The notes under the pieces: generated by a model
What the model saw: the letters and a program-made list of their open reading frames with translations, nothing else
Told to the model about the DNA's origin: nothing
Databases searched by the model: none
NCBI GenBank assembly: GCA_964293155.1
Contig: CAXYYA010000012.1
Coordinates: 6,412-70,411, forward strand
Reading direction: 5' to 3'
DNA: 64,000 bases
Source of the DNA: JAQVEB01 sp028698105
GTDB taxonomy: Bacteria > Bacteroidota > Bacteroidia > Bacteroidales > Dysgonomonadaceae
Translations under genes and position numbers: made by a program
Part shown: positions 8,213 to 16,846 of the stretch, one piece after another
How the letters are laid out: every line of letters starts with the position of its first letter
How positions within the stretch are numbered: the first letter of the stretch is position 1

Positions 8213-9085
8213 ATGAAAACAAATTTCATTCTTTCATTTTTTCTAATTTGCACGATGACTATGGCACAACAAAATCCGGTATTGCTTTTCCCGAACGGCG
8301 CCCCGGGTGAGAATAAAAAATTGAAACAGGTGGACGACCTGAGCGGAAACAAAGTAGCGGGTTGTCCCGTGTTGCGCATCAGCGACGTGAGCGAACCTAC
8401 GCTGACGTTTTATCCGGCTCCGGCCGACAACAATTACGGTGCGACGATTATCGTGAATCCGGGCGGCGGATATCAGATTTTGGCATACAACCTGGAAGGT
8501 ACCGAAATTTGCAAACGGTTCAACAGCCACGGTGTGAACTGTGTGCTGGTGAAATACCGCGTTCCCGCACGCGAGGGCTTACCGCGATACGCCGCTCCGT
8601 TGCAGGATTTGCAGCGCGCCATAGCATACACGCGATCGCATGCGGCGCAATGGAATATTGATCCGGATAAAATAGGCGTGATGGGGTTTTCAGCCGGAGC
8701 GCACTTGTCGGCAATGGCCAGCACGGCATATAGCGAAAGCACGTATCCTGCTGTGGATGAATCAGATAACGTGAGCCTTCGCCCCGATTTCTGCATTCTC
8801 ATCTATCCGGCTTACCTTGATGGCGACCACTTTTCCATCGCTCCCGAACTGAAAGTTACACCGGAAACGCCACCTACGTTTTTGGTGCAAACTGAAGACG
8901 ACAGCCGTTTGCTCAACAGCAGTATTTTCTATTATTATGCCCTGAAAGAAGCCAAAGTGCCTGCTTCCATGCATTTGTACCCTTCGGGTGGACACGGCTA
9001 CGGGTTGCGCAATACGGGCGATCTGGTGAACGAATGGCCGTACCGGGTGATGGACTGGCTGCGCGATATTGGGATGGTAAAATAA
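8213..9085 (+). CDS. Secreted alpha/beta-hydrolase, acetyl-xylan-esterase-like
   Basis: A 290-residue exported esterase. The ATG at 8213 gives a signal peptide (KTNFILSFFLICTMTMAQ). The oxyanion region NPGGGYQIL (about residues 82-90), nucleophile Ser160 in GFSAGAH, acid Asp229/230 in QTEDD and His261 in GGHGYG form the expected hydrolase set. The family (BD-FAE/AXE-like) removes acetyl or similar groups from carbohydrates, but the substrate cannot be read from sequence. It is monocistronic, flanked by its own promoter candidate and a strong terminator. A longer frame opens at 8066 but lacks signal-peptide logic. Confidence 0.85.
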   Translation: MKTNFILSFFLICTMTMAQQNPVLLFPNGAPGENKKLKQVDDLSGNKVAGCPVLRISDVSEPTLTFYPAPADNNYGATIIVNPGGGYQILAYNLEGTEICKRFNSHGVNCVLVKYRVPAREGLPRYAAPLQDLQRAIAYTRSHAAQWNIDPDKIGVMGFSAGAHLSAMASTAYSESTYPAVDESDNVSLRPDFCILIYPAYLDGDHFSIAPELKVTPETPPTFLVQTEDDSRLLNSSIFYYYALKEAKVPASMHLYPSGGHGYGLRNTGDLVNEWPYRVMDWLRDIGMVK

Positions 9086-9092
9086 TGACAGT

Positions 9093-9124
9093 AAAAACGG
9101 AGACTTTCGCAAGCCTCCGTTTTT
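9093..9124. terminator. Terminator between converging genes
   Basis: Stem AAAAACGGAG/CTCCGTTTTT with a 12-base loop lies just after the esterase stop. The A-run and T-run on both sides let it work in both directions, for the esterase and for the converging outer-membrane protein gene. Confidence 0.85.
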
Positions 9125-9232
9125 AATTTGAGTGAAATTCAAAAGTAGAGTGTTTATTGTTGTTGGGTGATGGATGCTGGGTGTTGGGTTTAATCGTCCG
9201 ATCTCCCAATCTCCCTCTCGCCTCGTCTTGTA

Positions 9233-11572
9233 TTATTTCCCTCCCGATAAAATTCCGCTCTCCGAGTCGGTGTTGTTCAGCCTGCGGCGCGCCGATTTGT
9301 ATTCTTCGCCCCAGCGCAGGTTGTACGCGAATTTAAGCATTGCCAGTCCCTGAACCTTGTTGCTGTACCACGTGTGTTGCCGGGGTGCGAACTCCGAGAA
9401 ATTCTCCGAATCTCGTTTGTATGTTTTTGTAAACGGGTTCAATACGGTAATTCCGGTTGAAAATTTCGGATGCGTGTACGTCAGGTCAATAAAATGAATA
9501 GACTCGTTGGCATCGAATTCTTCGCCGAAAAACCAGTTTTGTCCGTGCTGGTTTATAAACGTGAACGAAAGACGTTTGTAATTCAGGCTGATCATTTCGG
9601 AATGATAAAAATCGTCGTAATTATGGCGATAACGGTTGCCATTGCTTAAATAATGCGTGTAGCCGCCGGTGAGGTTCAGCACCACGTATTGGCCGAACGG
9701 CCGGTAGCCGACGGATAACTCCACGCCGGCGCGTTGCCACGACTTCTGGTTGTCGTAAGAGGAAATAAAAAGTCCGTTTTCCCTGATTTTTTCGCCCATT
9801 ACCGGTTTGTGCATATATTGGTATTCTGCTTTCGCGTTGATGTCGATTTTTTTCGCGCTGAATGAGTATTCGAGCGTGTTCTGTGAATTGAGCCAAGATT
9901 TCAGGTTGGGATTGCCGCATTGTTTTTGCAGCGAATCAATGGGCTGACACACGGAACTCAGTTGCGAGAGCGACGGCGTGCGGTTGTTCAGACGGCTTTC
10001 CAACCCCAGATATGATGCTTCGTTGAAATGATAACGTAGCCGAATGCGCGGTTGAAAGAAATAGTTTTTCAGCGGATCGGCATTTTCCTGATTGATTTGT
10101 ACCCGCGTAAGGCCGATCCCTGCAACCACATCCGTTTTATCCTTTATTTTCCCCGAAAATTCGGAATACAGGTAGCTATCGGCCTGTACCATATTTGTTA
10201 CCGTGTTTACATCGCCCGAATAGGTGTTTTTGGTGTACGATTGCTGATGTTTGAAGCCGTTGGTCACTTTGCCGAATTTAAAATTCTTCTCGTACATTAC
10301 TTCACCGATGTATGCGTCCCGATCGCCGTTGACTTTGGTAGAAATATCCGTCAGTGTATTGCCGTTCAATGTTTCGGTGTACGTCCTTCCAATATTGCTG
10401 ATGCGTTTCGAGTACACGAAATTGAACATCAATGCCTGGTCGTTTTTCAGTTTCTCCTGATAGTACAAGTCAACGGAAGGGGTTTTGTTTTCGCTGCTGT
10501 TAAAATCTTTCATATCAATCTTTTGCGACGAATTGTGGTGCCAGTAAGATTGGCTGATAAAATCCATATTCGGATTTGCGTAGTTGGTGTAGCGGACAGT
10601 GGCATTGAAAACGCGCTTATCGGGATCGGTGTAGTTGTAGGCAAGGCGACTAACGTGTTGAATTTCGCTCAGTTCAGACGGTTGTCCGATTTCTTCGCGA
10701 ATCCATTCTCTTCCATCGTCAAAACGGAATGTCTCTTTATTTGTACGCATTAATCCGCCAATTTTCGCCCATTTAGTAAAATAGCTTGCCGAAACTTCCG
10801 ATTTCCCGCTGTGCACTTTTGCGAAAATACTGGGTGTGTTAAAATTCCGGTTCACGGAATGGTTGAGGTCTATACCTGCCGACCCGCCCGACTGTCGTTT
10901 CTGAACAATGTAATTGAGCACATATCCGGCATCGGCGCCGTATTTCAATCCGGGATTGTCAATGTATTCAACGCGTACGATGTCTTTCGGCTGCAAAGCC
11001 AGAATATCGTCTCTTTGCGCCGGAATATCGTTGATCCGGAATTCGATGTTTTTGTTATCAACCGATGTAACGCTGTTTTGCAGCGGATTAAACACCAGGC
11101 GGGGAATATTCATTTTGGTTATCAGGTTTAACCCGTTGGATGCGGCGGATCGCTGTGTTTCGCTCACGAAATACATTTTCCGGTCGGATTTGTTGAGGAT
11201 GGAGGCACCATCAACGGTAACTTCCGAAAGTTTTGTCGTGCTTTCTTGCATAGCCATCGTTCCTACGTCAATGGATTTGTTCAATCCGAGCAAATCTACG
11301 CGTAGCGTATCGAATCCGATGGTTGTAACGACTAACCGATAGTTTCCCGCAGAGATTTTATCCATGACAAAAGTTCCGGCTTGATCGCTTGTAACGCCTG
11401 TTACAAAACTTGAATCCGTCTCTTGCAACACCACTGTCGCATATTCCATCGGTTGCTGCGTAGCGGCGTTTTTCAGGTTACCGCTTACGCGTAGATTTTG
11501 TGCGTTCGCACCGAGGATGCATAGTGTGAAAACAATAGACAAAAACAGGCTTCTTTTAGTTGTAATATTCAT
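9233..11572 (-). CDS. Outer-membrane beta-barrel protein with carboxypeptidase-regulatory-like N-domain
   Basis: A 779-residue TonB-receptor-like protein. The start at 11572 gives a signal peptide ending in LGANAQ. Residues about 25-110 form a CarboxypepD_reg-like domain (RVSGNLKNAATQQPMEYATV through VTTIGFDTLRV). A plug-like segment follows, and then a long C-terminal barrel rich in alternating aromatic strands (OMP_b-brl_3-type). It is the last gene of the minus-strand export cluster, 112 bases after the GIN-domain lipoprotein gene. Its substrate is unknown; an assembly or uptake role at the outer membrane is inferred. Confidence 0.85.
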   Translation of the reverse strand: MNITTKRSLFLSIVFTLCILGANAQNLRVSGNLKNAATQQPMEYATVVLQETDSSFVTGVTSDQAGTFVMDKISAGNYRLVVTTIGFDTLRVDLLGLNKSIDVGTMAMQESTTKLSEVTVDGASILNKSDRKMYFVSETQRSAASNGLNLITKMNIPRLVFNPLQNSVTSVDNKNIEFRINDIPAQRDDILALQPKDIVRVEYIDNPGLKYGADAGYVLNYIVQKRQSGGSAGIDLNHSVNRNFNTPSIFAKVHSGKSEVSASYFTKWAKIGGLMRTNKETFRFDDGREWIREEIGQPSELSEIQHVSRLAYNYTDPDKRVFNATVRYTNYANPNMDFISQSYWHHNSSQKIDMKDFNSSENKTPSVDLYYQEKLKNDQALMFNFVYSKRISNIGRTYTETLNGNTLTDISTKVNGDRDAYIGEVMYEKNFKFGKVTNGFKHQQSYTKNTYSGDVNTVTNMVQADSYLYSEFSGKIKDKTDVVAGIGLTRVQINQENADPLKNYFFQPRIRLRYHFNEASYLGLESRLNNRTPSLSQLSSVCQPIDSLQKQCGNPNLKSWLNSQNTLEYSFSAKKIDINAKAEYQYMHKPVMGEKIRENGLFISSYDNQKSWQRAGVELSVGYRPFGQYVVLNLTGGYTHYLSNGNRYRHNYDDFYHSEMISLNYKRLSFTFINQHGQNWFFGEEFDANESIHFIDLTYTHPKFSTGITVLNPFTKTYKRDSENFSEFAPRQHTWYSNKVQGLAMLKFAYNLRWGEEYKSARRRLNNTDSESGILSGGK

Positions 11573-11684
11573 ATAATCAGCTGTTTGATAGGTTTTAGTT
11601 GTGTTTTTTTTGAGCATGCAAAGGGCTCCGCTTCAATTTTTAAGAAGCGTTTGAGTGAATGAAGCAATAAGATTGAGAAGGGGT

Positions 11685-12410
11685 TTAGTTACCCGGCTTG
11701 AGTTTACCTACGCCGTCTTTTGTGATGTTCTTGTTTTTCGGATTTCCGTAATAGGTTACGTTGCCTACGCCATCGGAGCTCACGTCCATAGATTCTGAAG
11801 CGTAGAAACTGACGTTGCCAATGCCGTCGGATGTTACGGTAGCATTCTTAGCGATGAGTTCTTCCGCATGCACGTTTCCTACGCCATCGGAAGAGATGGA
11901 AAGGCTGTTTGTTTTTCCGGCAAGGGTGATGTTGCCCACGCCTTCGGAATCTATCGTTATGTTTTCACAGGAAAGCTCTTCGGCTTTCAGGTTGCCCACG
12001 CCATCGGAAATAATTTCGAGCTGGGGAGTGTTTATATTTCCTTCCAACGTAACATTTCCTACTCCGTTCATTTGTAGCACGCTCAAGGTGGGCGAACTGA
12101 TATAGATATCGAGTTTCTTACGGCCTAAATTGAACCGTTTAAACGGACGTTTCGCCATGTCAATGACCAGTTTTCCATCTTTCACGCTGATTCGCAGGTT
12201 ATCAATCGTTTCCTGATTGCCTTCGGCCCGCACGCTGGTGGATGAGCCCTGGCTGAAATGGATATTTCCAACGGAGTTGGATACGATTGCATTGAACGAC
12301 GATACGCGGTATGTTTCGGAACTGATGCGGTTTTGTGCTCGTGAGGTACAGCTTGTAAGCAGAAGCGCAGCAAGGATGAGAAATGTTAGATGCGAAAGAT
12401 TTGTTTTCAT
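11685..12410 (-). CDS. GIN-domain (DUF2807) lipoprotein with DGVGN repeats
   Basis: A 241-residue predicted lipoprotein (lipobox LLTSC at about residues 17-21). After an N-terminal region (YRVSSFNAIVSNSVGNIHF) typical of the DUF2807 putative auto-transporter adhesin head GIN domain, it carries seven (D/E/N)G(V/I)G(N/K) units, the middle ones spaced about 19-20 residues apart, suggesting stacked beta-helix turns. The repeats are also visible in the DNA as recurring near-identical blocks. It follows the TolC gene by 68 bases on the same strand. The function is unknown; envelope surface exposure is inferred. Confidence 0.82.
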   Translation of the reverse strand: MKTNLSHLTFLILAALLLTSCTSRAQNRISSETYRVSSFNAIVSNSVGNIHFSQGSSTSVRAEGNQETIDNLRISVKDGKLVIDMAKRPFKRFNLGRKKLDIYISSPTLSVLQMNGVGNVTLEGNINTPQLEIISDGVGNLKAEELSCENITIDSEGVGNITLAGKTNSLSISSDGVGNVHAEELIAKNATVTSDGIGNVSFYASESMDVSSDGVGNVTYYGNPKNKNITKDGVGKLKPGN

Positions 12411-12478
12411 ATTTCTGTTATAAATTGGGTGTTGAGTTTATAATGAGACGTAACGCCGGGGAAATCGGTTACAAAAAA

Positions 12479-13777
12479 TCAGTTTTTTAACAATTCCAGA
12501 ATTTTCAGACGAAAAGCATACTCGTATTTTGACTGGGTTTCTTCGGATAATGCCTGCGTGAGATTGTTCTTTGCCTGAAACAGTTCGTAGGATGTAGCCC
12601 TGCCGTTTTCGTATTTTTGTTCCGCAAAACGAAACGCTTCTTCGTTTGCCTTAATGGCTTTGTCGGCGGCTTTCCACCGGCTTTGTGCAGCTAAAGCATT
12701 GTAGTAAGCCGTTTCGATGCGCTTGCGCAATTCCAGTTTTGTTTTATCAATCTCAATACGGGTATTCTCCAATGCTATTTCGGCATTTTTTACGCTGTTT
12801 TTTACCTGAAACTTGTTGAAAATAGGAATACTTAGCGTGAATCCCAATCCCTGACTCAGGTTGTTCTTGAGTTGCGTGCTAAACGGATCGTTAGTGCGCC
12901 CGCTCATATTATAGTAGCCGCTTCCCATGTTGGCGCCGAAACTGAGCGTGGGGTAATATCCCGATTCGGCCATTTTTACCTCTTTTTCGCTGCTTTGCAG
13001 GCGAAACTGAGCAGCCTGAATTTCGGGGCGGGCGAGCAGCGCACTCTCGTAAACCGCGTTAGCGGAAAGCAGCGGACTTTCGTCCATGACCAGATTGGGC
13101 GGGGCTACCACATCCATTTCTTCGTAGTGCGGCATATCCATGATTTGAGCTAGATCGAGCAACGATAGTTTCAGGTTGTTTTCGGCCTGCACGCGATTGA
13201 GTTCTTCTTTGGCAGCCTGCGCTTCCAGTTCGTATAATTCCCCTTGCGCCATCTTTCCGTTTTGGATCAACGCCTTACGTCGTTCGATGTTCGCATCGGT
13301 TAGTTTGACCTGTTCTTCGGCTATGCGCAGCAGTTCCTTGTTCATAAGCGCCTGCAGAAAGGCGGTGGAAACGCTCATGACGATATCGTCTTCAATTTTT
13401 GCCAGATCGGCTTCGGAAGCCTGCATGTCGAACCGGCGGGCATCAATGTTGTGTTTCATTCTCATTCCGTCGAACAGGGTAACGTTGGCGCCCACACCAA
13501 ACGAAGTTTGCGACGAATTGGTGCTCTGGTACGTGTTGTCCACCGAGAGCGAGCGGCCGAAACTGAAGTTTTGTCCCACCTGCCCGTTTACGGTGGGCAG
13601 CAGATCGGCGCGTGCCTGAGCGTAAGCAATTTCGCGGCTTTGCCGGGTCAGTTCCTGTTGTTTGATGTTACGGTTGTTCTGCAACGCGATGTCTATGCAT
13701 TCCTGCAAGGTGAGCGCTTTTTGAGCAGATGCGCCGAAGGAAAGAGTGCAAAATAGTGCAATGATATATGTTTTCAT
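12479..13777 (-). CDS. TolC-family outer-membrane efflux protein
   Basis: A 432-residue outer-membrane channel subunit. The start at 13777 gives a signal peptide (KTYIIALFCTLSFGASAQ), followed by the typical LTLQECIDIALQNNRNIKQQ opening. Two internally similar halves of long coiled-coil helices follow, with the repeated feature of Ala/Glu/Gln-rich heptads. It works with the adaptor and permeases upstream in the same strand to export a substrate from periplasm or inner membrane to outside. A GTAGAGAC palindrome lies between it and the adaptor gene. Confidence 0.93.
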   Translation of the reverse strand: MKTYIIALFCTLSFGASAQKALTLQECIDIALQNNRNIKQQELTRQSREIAYAQARADLLPTVNGQVGQNFSFGRSLSVDNTYQSTNSSQTSFGVGANVTLFDGMRMKHNIDARRFDMQASEADLAKIEDDIVMSVSTAFLQALMNKELLRIAEEQVKLTDANIERRKALIQNGKMAQGELYELEAQAAKEELNRVQAENNLKLSLLDLAQIMDMPHYEEMDVVAPPNLVMDESPLLSANAVYESALLARPEIQAAQFRLQSSEKEVKMAESGYYPTLSFGANMGSGYYNMSGRTNDPFSTQLKNNLSQGLGFTLSIPIFNKFQVKNSVKNAEIALENTRIEIDKTKLELRKRIETAYYNALAAQSRWKAADKAIKANEEAFRFAEQKYENGRATSYELFQAKNNLTQALSEETQSKYEYAFRLKILELLKN

Positions 13778-13800
13778 ATTTCTAACTTCTTTATTTCTTG

Positions 13801-13825
13801 AGAGACGCAAGCATTGCGTCTCTAC
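13801..13825. repeat. GTAGAGACGCAA palindromic repeat
   Basis: Inverted repeat AGAGACGCAA-GCA-TTGCGTCTCT with 10-bp perfect arms, filling most of the gap between the adaptor stop (13831) and the TolC start (13777). It is the same family as the palindromes at 1355, 3094, 3343 and 18249. Confidence 0.85.
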
Positions 13826-13830
13826 CTTGC

Positions 13831-14937
13831 TTATTTTTTCTTTTCGTCAATCTTTTCGCTTCCGCGAATCTTATCGTTCTTTTTTAGGCCATCCAATACT
13901 TCGATATTGATACCGTCGGAAAGGCCGATCTTTATGTTCTTACGGTCGAACTCCTGCGGATCCTCTTTCTTGAGTGTGTACACGAAGGCCGAGTCGTTGC
14001 TGAATTCAACCGAACTTTCGGGGATGCTGAGTACGTTTTCGCGCTTGTCCAGAATAATATCGGCATTGGCGCTGTATCCGGCGCGGATGAAAATATCCGA
14101 AGGCATTTCCATGGCGGCTTTCATCTCGAAAAGGATGGCGCCGCTTTCTTCCACGCCTTTAGGCGATACGTATTCCAGCCTGGCCGGGATTTTGCGGTCT
14201 TGTATGGCGCCAATGGTTATTTCCATGGGCATTCCTTCGGAAAGTTTGCCTACTTCGGTTTCATCTATTTTGCCTACAAAGAGCATATCGCTGAGGTTAG
14301 CAACCGATGCGATTGTGGTTCCGTCGTTGAAACTGTTGGATTGGATAACCGAGTTACCCACTTTCACCGGAATATCGAGGATGGTTCCGCTCACGGTTGC
14401 GCGCGCCAGGGTGGTGCTGTAGGATGCCGATGATTTGGTGATACCGTCGCGCACCAGGCTCAGATTGTCTTGCGCGGAGCGCAACTCTTCGCGGTCGTTA
14501 CTGAGTTGCAACTGCGATTTTTCGTAATCCTCTTTCGATATCACGTTCTTCTCGTACAACTCCTTATCGCGGGCAAACGTGCGCTGACTTTGCTCTGCCG
14601 CGAGTTTGGCACGCGATACACGCGATTCGGCGCCGCTCAGGTTCACCATATCGGGGATCACTTTGATCTTCGCGATAATATCTCCCGCATTCACCCGGTC
14701 GCCGGCCTCCTTGTAGAGTTCCGAAATAATGCCCGAGATTTGCGGTTTTATCAGCACTTCATTCCGGGGTTGCACTTTTCCGGTAGCCACCGTGCGTTTT
14801 TCGATGTTCGCTACTTTGGCTTCTTCAATGTTGTAAACGATCTTTTTTGGCCGCGATTTCTGCCACAGGAACACGAATGTCCAGATTACCAGTAATCCTA
14901 AAAGAGCCAATCCTGCAATTTTCAATACTTTTTTCAT
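13831..14937 (-). CDS. HlyD/MacA-family periplasmic adaptor
   Basis: A 368-residue membrane-fusion protein. One N-terminal membrane anchor (about residues 5-25) precedes a barrel-sandwich region (KVQPRNEVLIKPQISGII), an alpha-helical hairpin with coiled-coil character (about residues 100-160), a beta-barrel region and a membrane-proximal tail. It links the ABC permeases to TolC. It follows the second permease gene with a 123-base gap that contains a MITE-like repeat. Confidence 0.93.
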   Translation of the reverse strand: MKKVLKIAGLALLGLLVIWTFVFLWQKSRPKKIVYNIEEAKVANIEKRTVATGKVQPRNEVLIKPQISGIISELYKEAGDRVNAGDIIAKIKVIPDMVNLSGAESRVSRAKLAAEQSQRTFARDKELYEKNVISKEDYEKSQLQLSNDREELRSAQDNLSLVRDGITKSSASYSTTLARATVSGTILDIPVKVGNSVIQSNSFNDGTTIASVANLSDMLFVGKIDETEVGKLSEGMPMEITIGAIQDRKIPARLEYVSPKGVEESGAILFEMKAAMEMPSDIFIRAGYSANADIILDKRENVLSIPESSVEFSNDSAFVYTLKKEDPQEFDRKNIKIGLSDGINIEVLDGLKKNDKIRGSEKIDEKKK

Positions 14938-14951
14938 AGAATCTTTAATTA

Positions 14952-15059
14952 GCCCTTCCTAACCTCCCCAAGGGGAGAAATTCGGGCGAGTGATTATCTT
15001 TGTTGTTTTTTTTCATTTCTTTGGTGTTGTTCCCCTCCTTTGGAGGGGTAGGGGAGGCG
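14952..15059. repeat. MITE-like repeat family B, member in the export operon
   Basis: The ends read CCTAACCTCCCCAAGGGGAG and, inverted at the other side, CCCCTCCTTTGGAGGGGTAGG, giving outward-facing imperfect inverted repeats about 108 bp apart. The CGCCCGAATTTCTCCCC-type end (minus strand) resembles the CTGCCCGT-TTCTTCTCTCC end of the copies at 41.5 and 53.6 kb. It abuts the stop codon of the permease (15061). Confidence 0.7.
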
Positions 15060-15060
15060 C

Positions 15061-16323
15061 CTATTCTTCCGCAATCGCCTCCACCGGTTTTATCTGCATG
15101 GCGCGGTTTGCGGGAATAAATCCGGCCAGCAAACCGATGACCATTAAGATAATCAGAGCGCCGATAGCGACGGAGAAACTGATTTGCGGGTCTTTGAAGA
15201 ACTGGTCGCTCTGGCTCAGTGCAATTCCTACGCCCGACAAGATGGCTACTCCCACCACAATTCCCGTGATTCCCGCTATAACCGTGAGCACCACGCTTTC
15301 GCTCAATATTTGTCCGATAATGTTTTGCGGCGTAGCGCCGAGCGCGCGGCGGATACCGATCTCCTTCGTGCGTTCGCGCACGGTAACCAACATGATGTTG
15401 CTCACGCCGATGGCTCCGGCAAGCAATGTTCCCAGTCCCACGAGCCATATCAGCATGCTGATCCCGAGAAACAGATTGTTGAACATCGAGAACTGATCTT
15501 CAATGTTCATGGAACCAACCGCCTCTTCGTCCTGTGGACTGATCTGATGCAAGGATTTCAACGTTTCTTTTATTTTATCTTGCACCACTTTCACTTTTAT
15601 TCCCGGTTTAGCTGTTGCTGCCATAAAGTGGATTACATTACCCTGATTGAAAGCTTGTTGCATGGTTGTGAAAGGCAAGATTACCGATTCGTCGGTTGAA
15701 CCGCCGATACTCACGTTTCCCATCCTGCGAGCTACACCGATAACCTGAAAATAGATACCGTTCACTTTTATTGCCTTACCAACAGGGTCTTCGCCCGTTT
15801 GAAAAAGTACTTCGTACACGCGTTCCCCGATCATGCACACCTTGCGTTTTTGTGCAATATCTATGTCATTTATATAACGACCTTTTATAATCTCGCTTTT
15901 TTCTATTTTATCATATACCGGATAGCAGCCTTTTATTTGATACGAACCGCTTTTGTCGCCGCGAAAAACGTTCTTGTCGGAAGAGCCGCCAAAAAGCATC
16001 GGCGATATATACTGCGCTTCCGGCACGTTTCGTGTGATGACCGGAATGTCGCTGTTGAGCATGTCCCACCGGCGGTTTTTACGGAAGCCTTTGTAGGGCT
16101 GGGTAGTATTTTGCGACCAAAAGAAACACGAGTTGCTGGCAAAACCGCGCACTTGCGATGTTATGCCTTGCTGCAATGCGTTGCCCGCCCCAACCATCAG
16201 CACCAGCATGAACACACCCCAAAAAACGCCGAAGGCGGTAAGAAAGCTGCGCGATTTGTTGTGCGTAATGGTCACCCATATTTCGTACCAGCGGTCTAAA
16301 TCGAATAATTGTTTTATCTGCAT
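15061..16323 (-). CDS. MacB-like ABC transporter permease (second copy)
   Basis: A 420-residue permease. A first membrane helix (about residues 24-45), a large periplasmic MacB_PCD-type domain (to about residue 270) and three C-terminal FtsX-type helices are visible. The signature TVRERTKEIGIRRALGA marks the coupling loop. It has no fused ATPase, so it relies on the separate ATP-binding gene at 18164. The start at 16323 (MQIKQLFDL) is preferred; an in-frame ATG at 16338 adds five residues. It is paralogous to the permease at 16847, the two probably forming a heterodimer. Confidence 0.92.
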   Translation of the reverse strand: MQIKQLFDLDRWYEIWVTITHNKSRSFLTAFGVFWGVFMLVLMVGAGNALQQGITSQVRGFASNSCFFWSQNTTQPYKGFRKNRRWDMLNSDIPVITRNVPEAQYISPMLFGGSSDKNVFRGDKSGSYQIKGCYPVYDKIEKSEIIKGRYINDIDIAQKRKVCMIGERVYEVLFQTGEDPVGKAIKVNGIYFQVIGVARRMGNVSIGGSTDESVILPFTTMQQAFNQGNVIHFMAATAKPGIKVKVVQDKIKETLKSLHQISPQDEEAVGSMNIEDQFSMFNNLFLGISMLIWLVGLGTLLAGAIGVSNIMLVTVRERTKEIGIRRALGATPQNIIGQILSESVVLTVIAGITGIVVGVAILSGVGIALSQSDQFFKDPQISFSVAIGALIILMVIGLLAGFIPANRAMQIKPVEAIAEE

Positions 16324-16345
16324 ACTGTTTGTTATCAATGCTGAA

Positions 16346-16375
16346 GCGTTATTGGTTATTTTGCTTCGCCGTTAT
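16346..16375. repeat. Left inverted repeat of the four-helix-bundle cassette
   Basis: Two blocks, GCGTTATTGGTTATT (16346-16360) and GCTTCGCCGTTAT (16363-16375), are perfectly inverted on the other side of the small gene at 16775-16789 and 16808-16820. The left block reaches into the 3' end of the gene. Confidence 0.8.
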
Positions 16376-16746
16376 TCGTTCGTTGTGCTATTCATCAATT
16401 TAGTGACGGATTGAATGAACTTATTCAGTTTAATTGCCAAAGTCTCATGCTTGTTAAACAATTCTTTGTAGGTTTCGTAAGTGATGAGTTTTCTGTTTAA
16501 GGCCTTTTTTAAACACGTTTTGCTCTCATAGAGCGATCCACGCGAAAAATAATAGAAATTTCGTTGGTCTCTATACGTATTTCGTCCAAAACCTTCACCA
16601 ATATTGAGACTTACGGAATCAACCGATCTTACCCACTGTTTAGCTAACGTATCTTTATTAAAATAATCCCACTTGACGACAAGAGAATAAATTTCGTCAC
16701 CCAACAACATTGATAAATTATAGATTTCCAAATCTTCCAGTTTCAT
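16372..16746 (-). CDS. Four-helix-bundle protein (23S rRNA intervening-sequence type)
   Basis: A 124-residue helical protein. The N-terminal KLEDLEIYNLSMLLGDEIYS and the middle VSLNIGEGFGR segment are hallmarks of the IVP/bAvd-like four-helix-bundle family, found in 23S rRNA intervening sequences, beside diversity-generating retroelements and as isolated inserts. I chose the ATG at 16746 because the frame upstream (to 16800) lacks family sequence. It lies between the two permease genes of an export operon on the same strand, bracketed by inverted repeats. It is probably an inserted passenger and not a transporter part. Confidence 0.85.
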   Translation of the reverse strand: MKLEDLEIYNLSMLLGDEIYSLVVKWDYFNKDTLAKQWVRSVDSVSLNIGEGFGRNTYRDQRNFYYFSRGSLYESKTCLKKALNRKLITYETYKELFNKHETLAIKLNKFIQSVTKLMNSTTNE

Positions 16747-16774
16747 AATTTCGTTTTTTATCGTCTTATATTTC

Positions 16775-16840
16775 AATAACCAATAACGCACGTAGTGCAA
16801 CTAACCAATAACGGCGAAGCCCGATAACGCACGTAGTGTA
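16775..16840. repeat. Right inverted repeats and a 17-bp direct repeat
   Basis: AATAACCAATAACGC (16775-16789) and ATAACGGCGAAGC (16808-16820) are the inverted partners of the left blocks. Within the same stretch ATAACGCACGTAGTG(C/T)AA occurs twice in direct orientation (16784-16800 and 16824-16840). Confidence 0.8.
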
Positions 16841-16846
16841 AACTTA

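Noticed and set aside
10052..10753. A 233-codon ORF opposite the outer-membrane barrel gene
   Set aside because: The translation is an antisense artefact rich in Ile/Val/Phe, inside a well-supported minus-strand gene.
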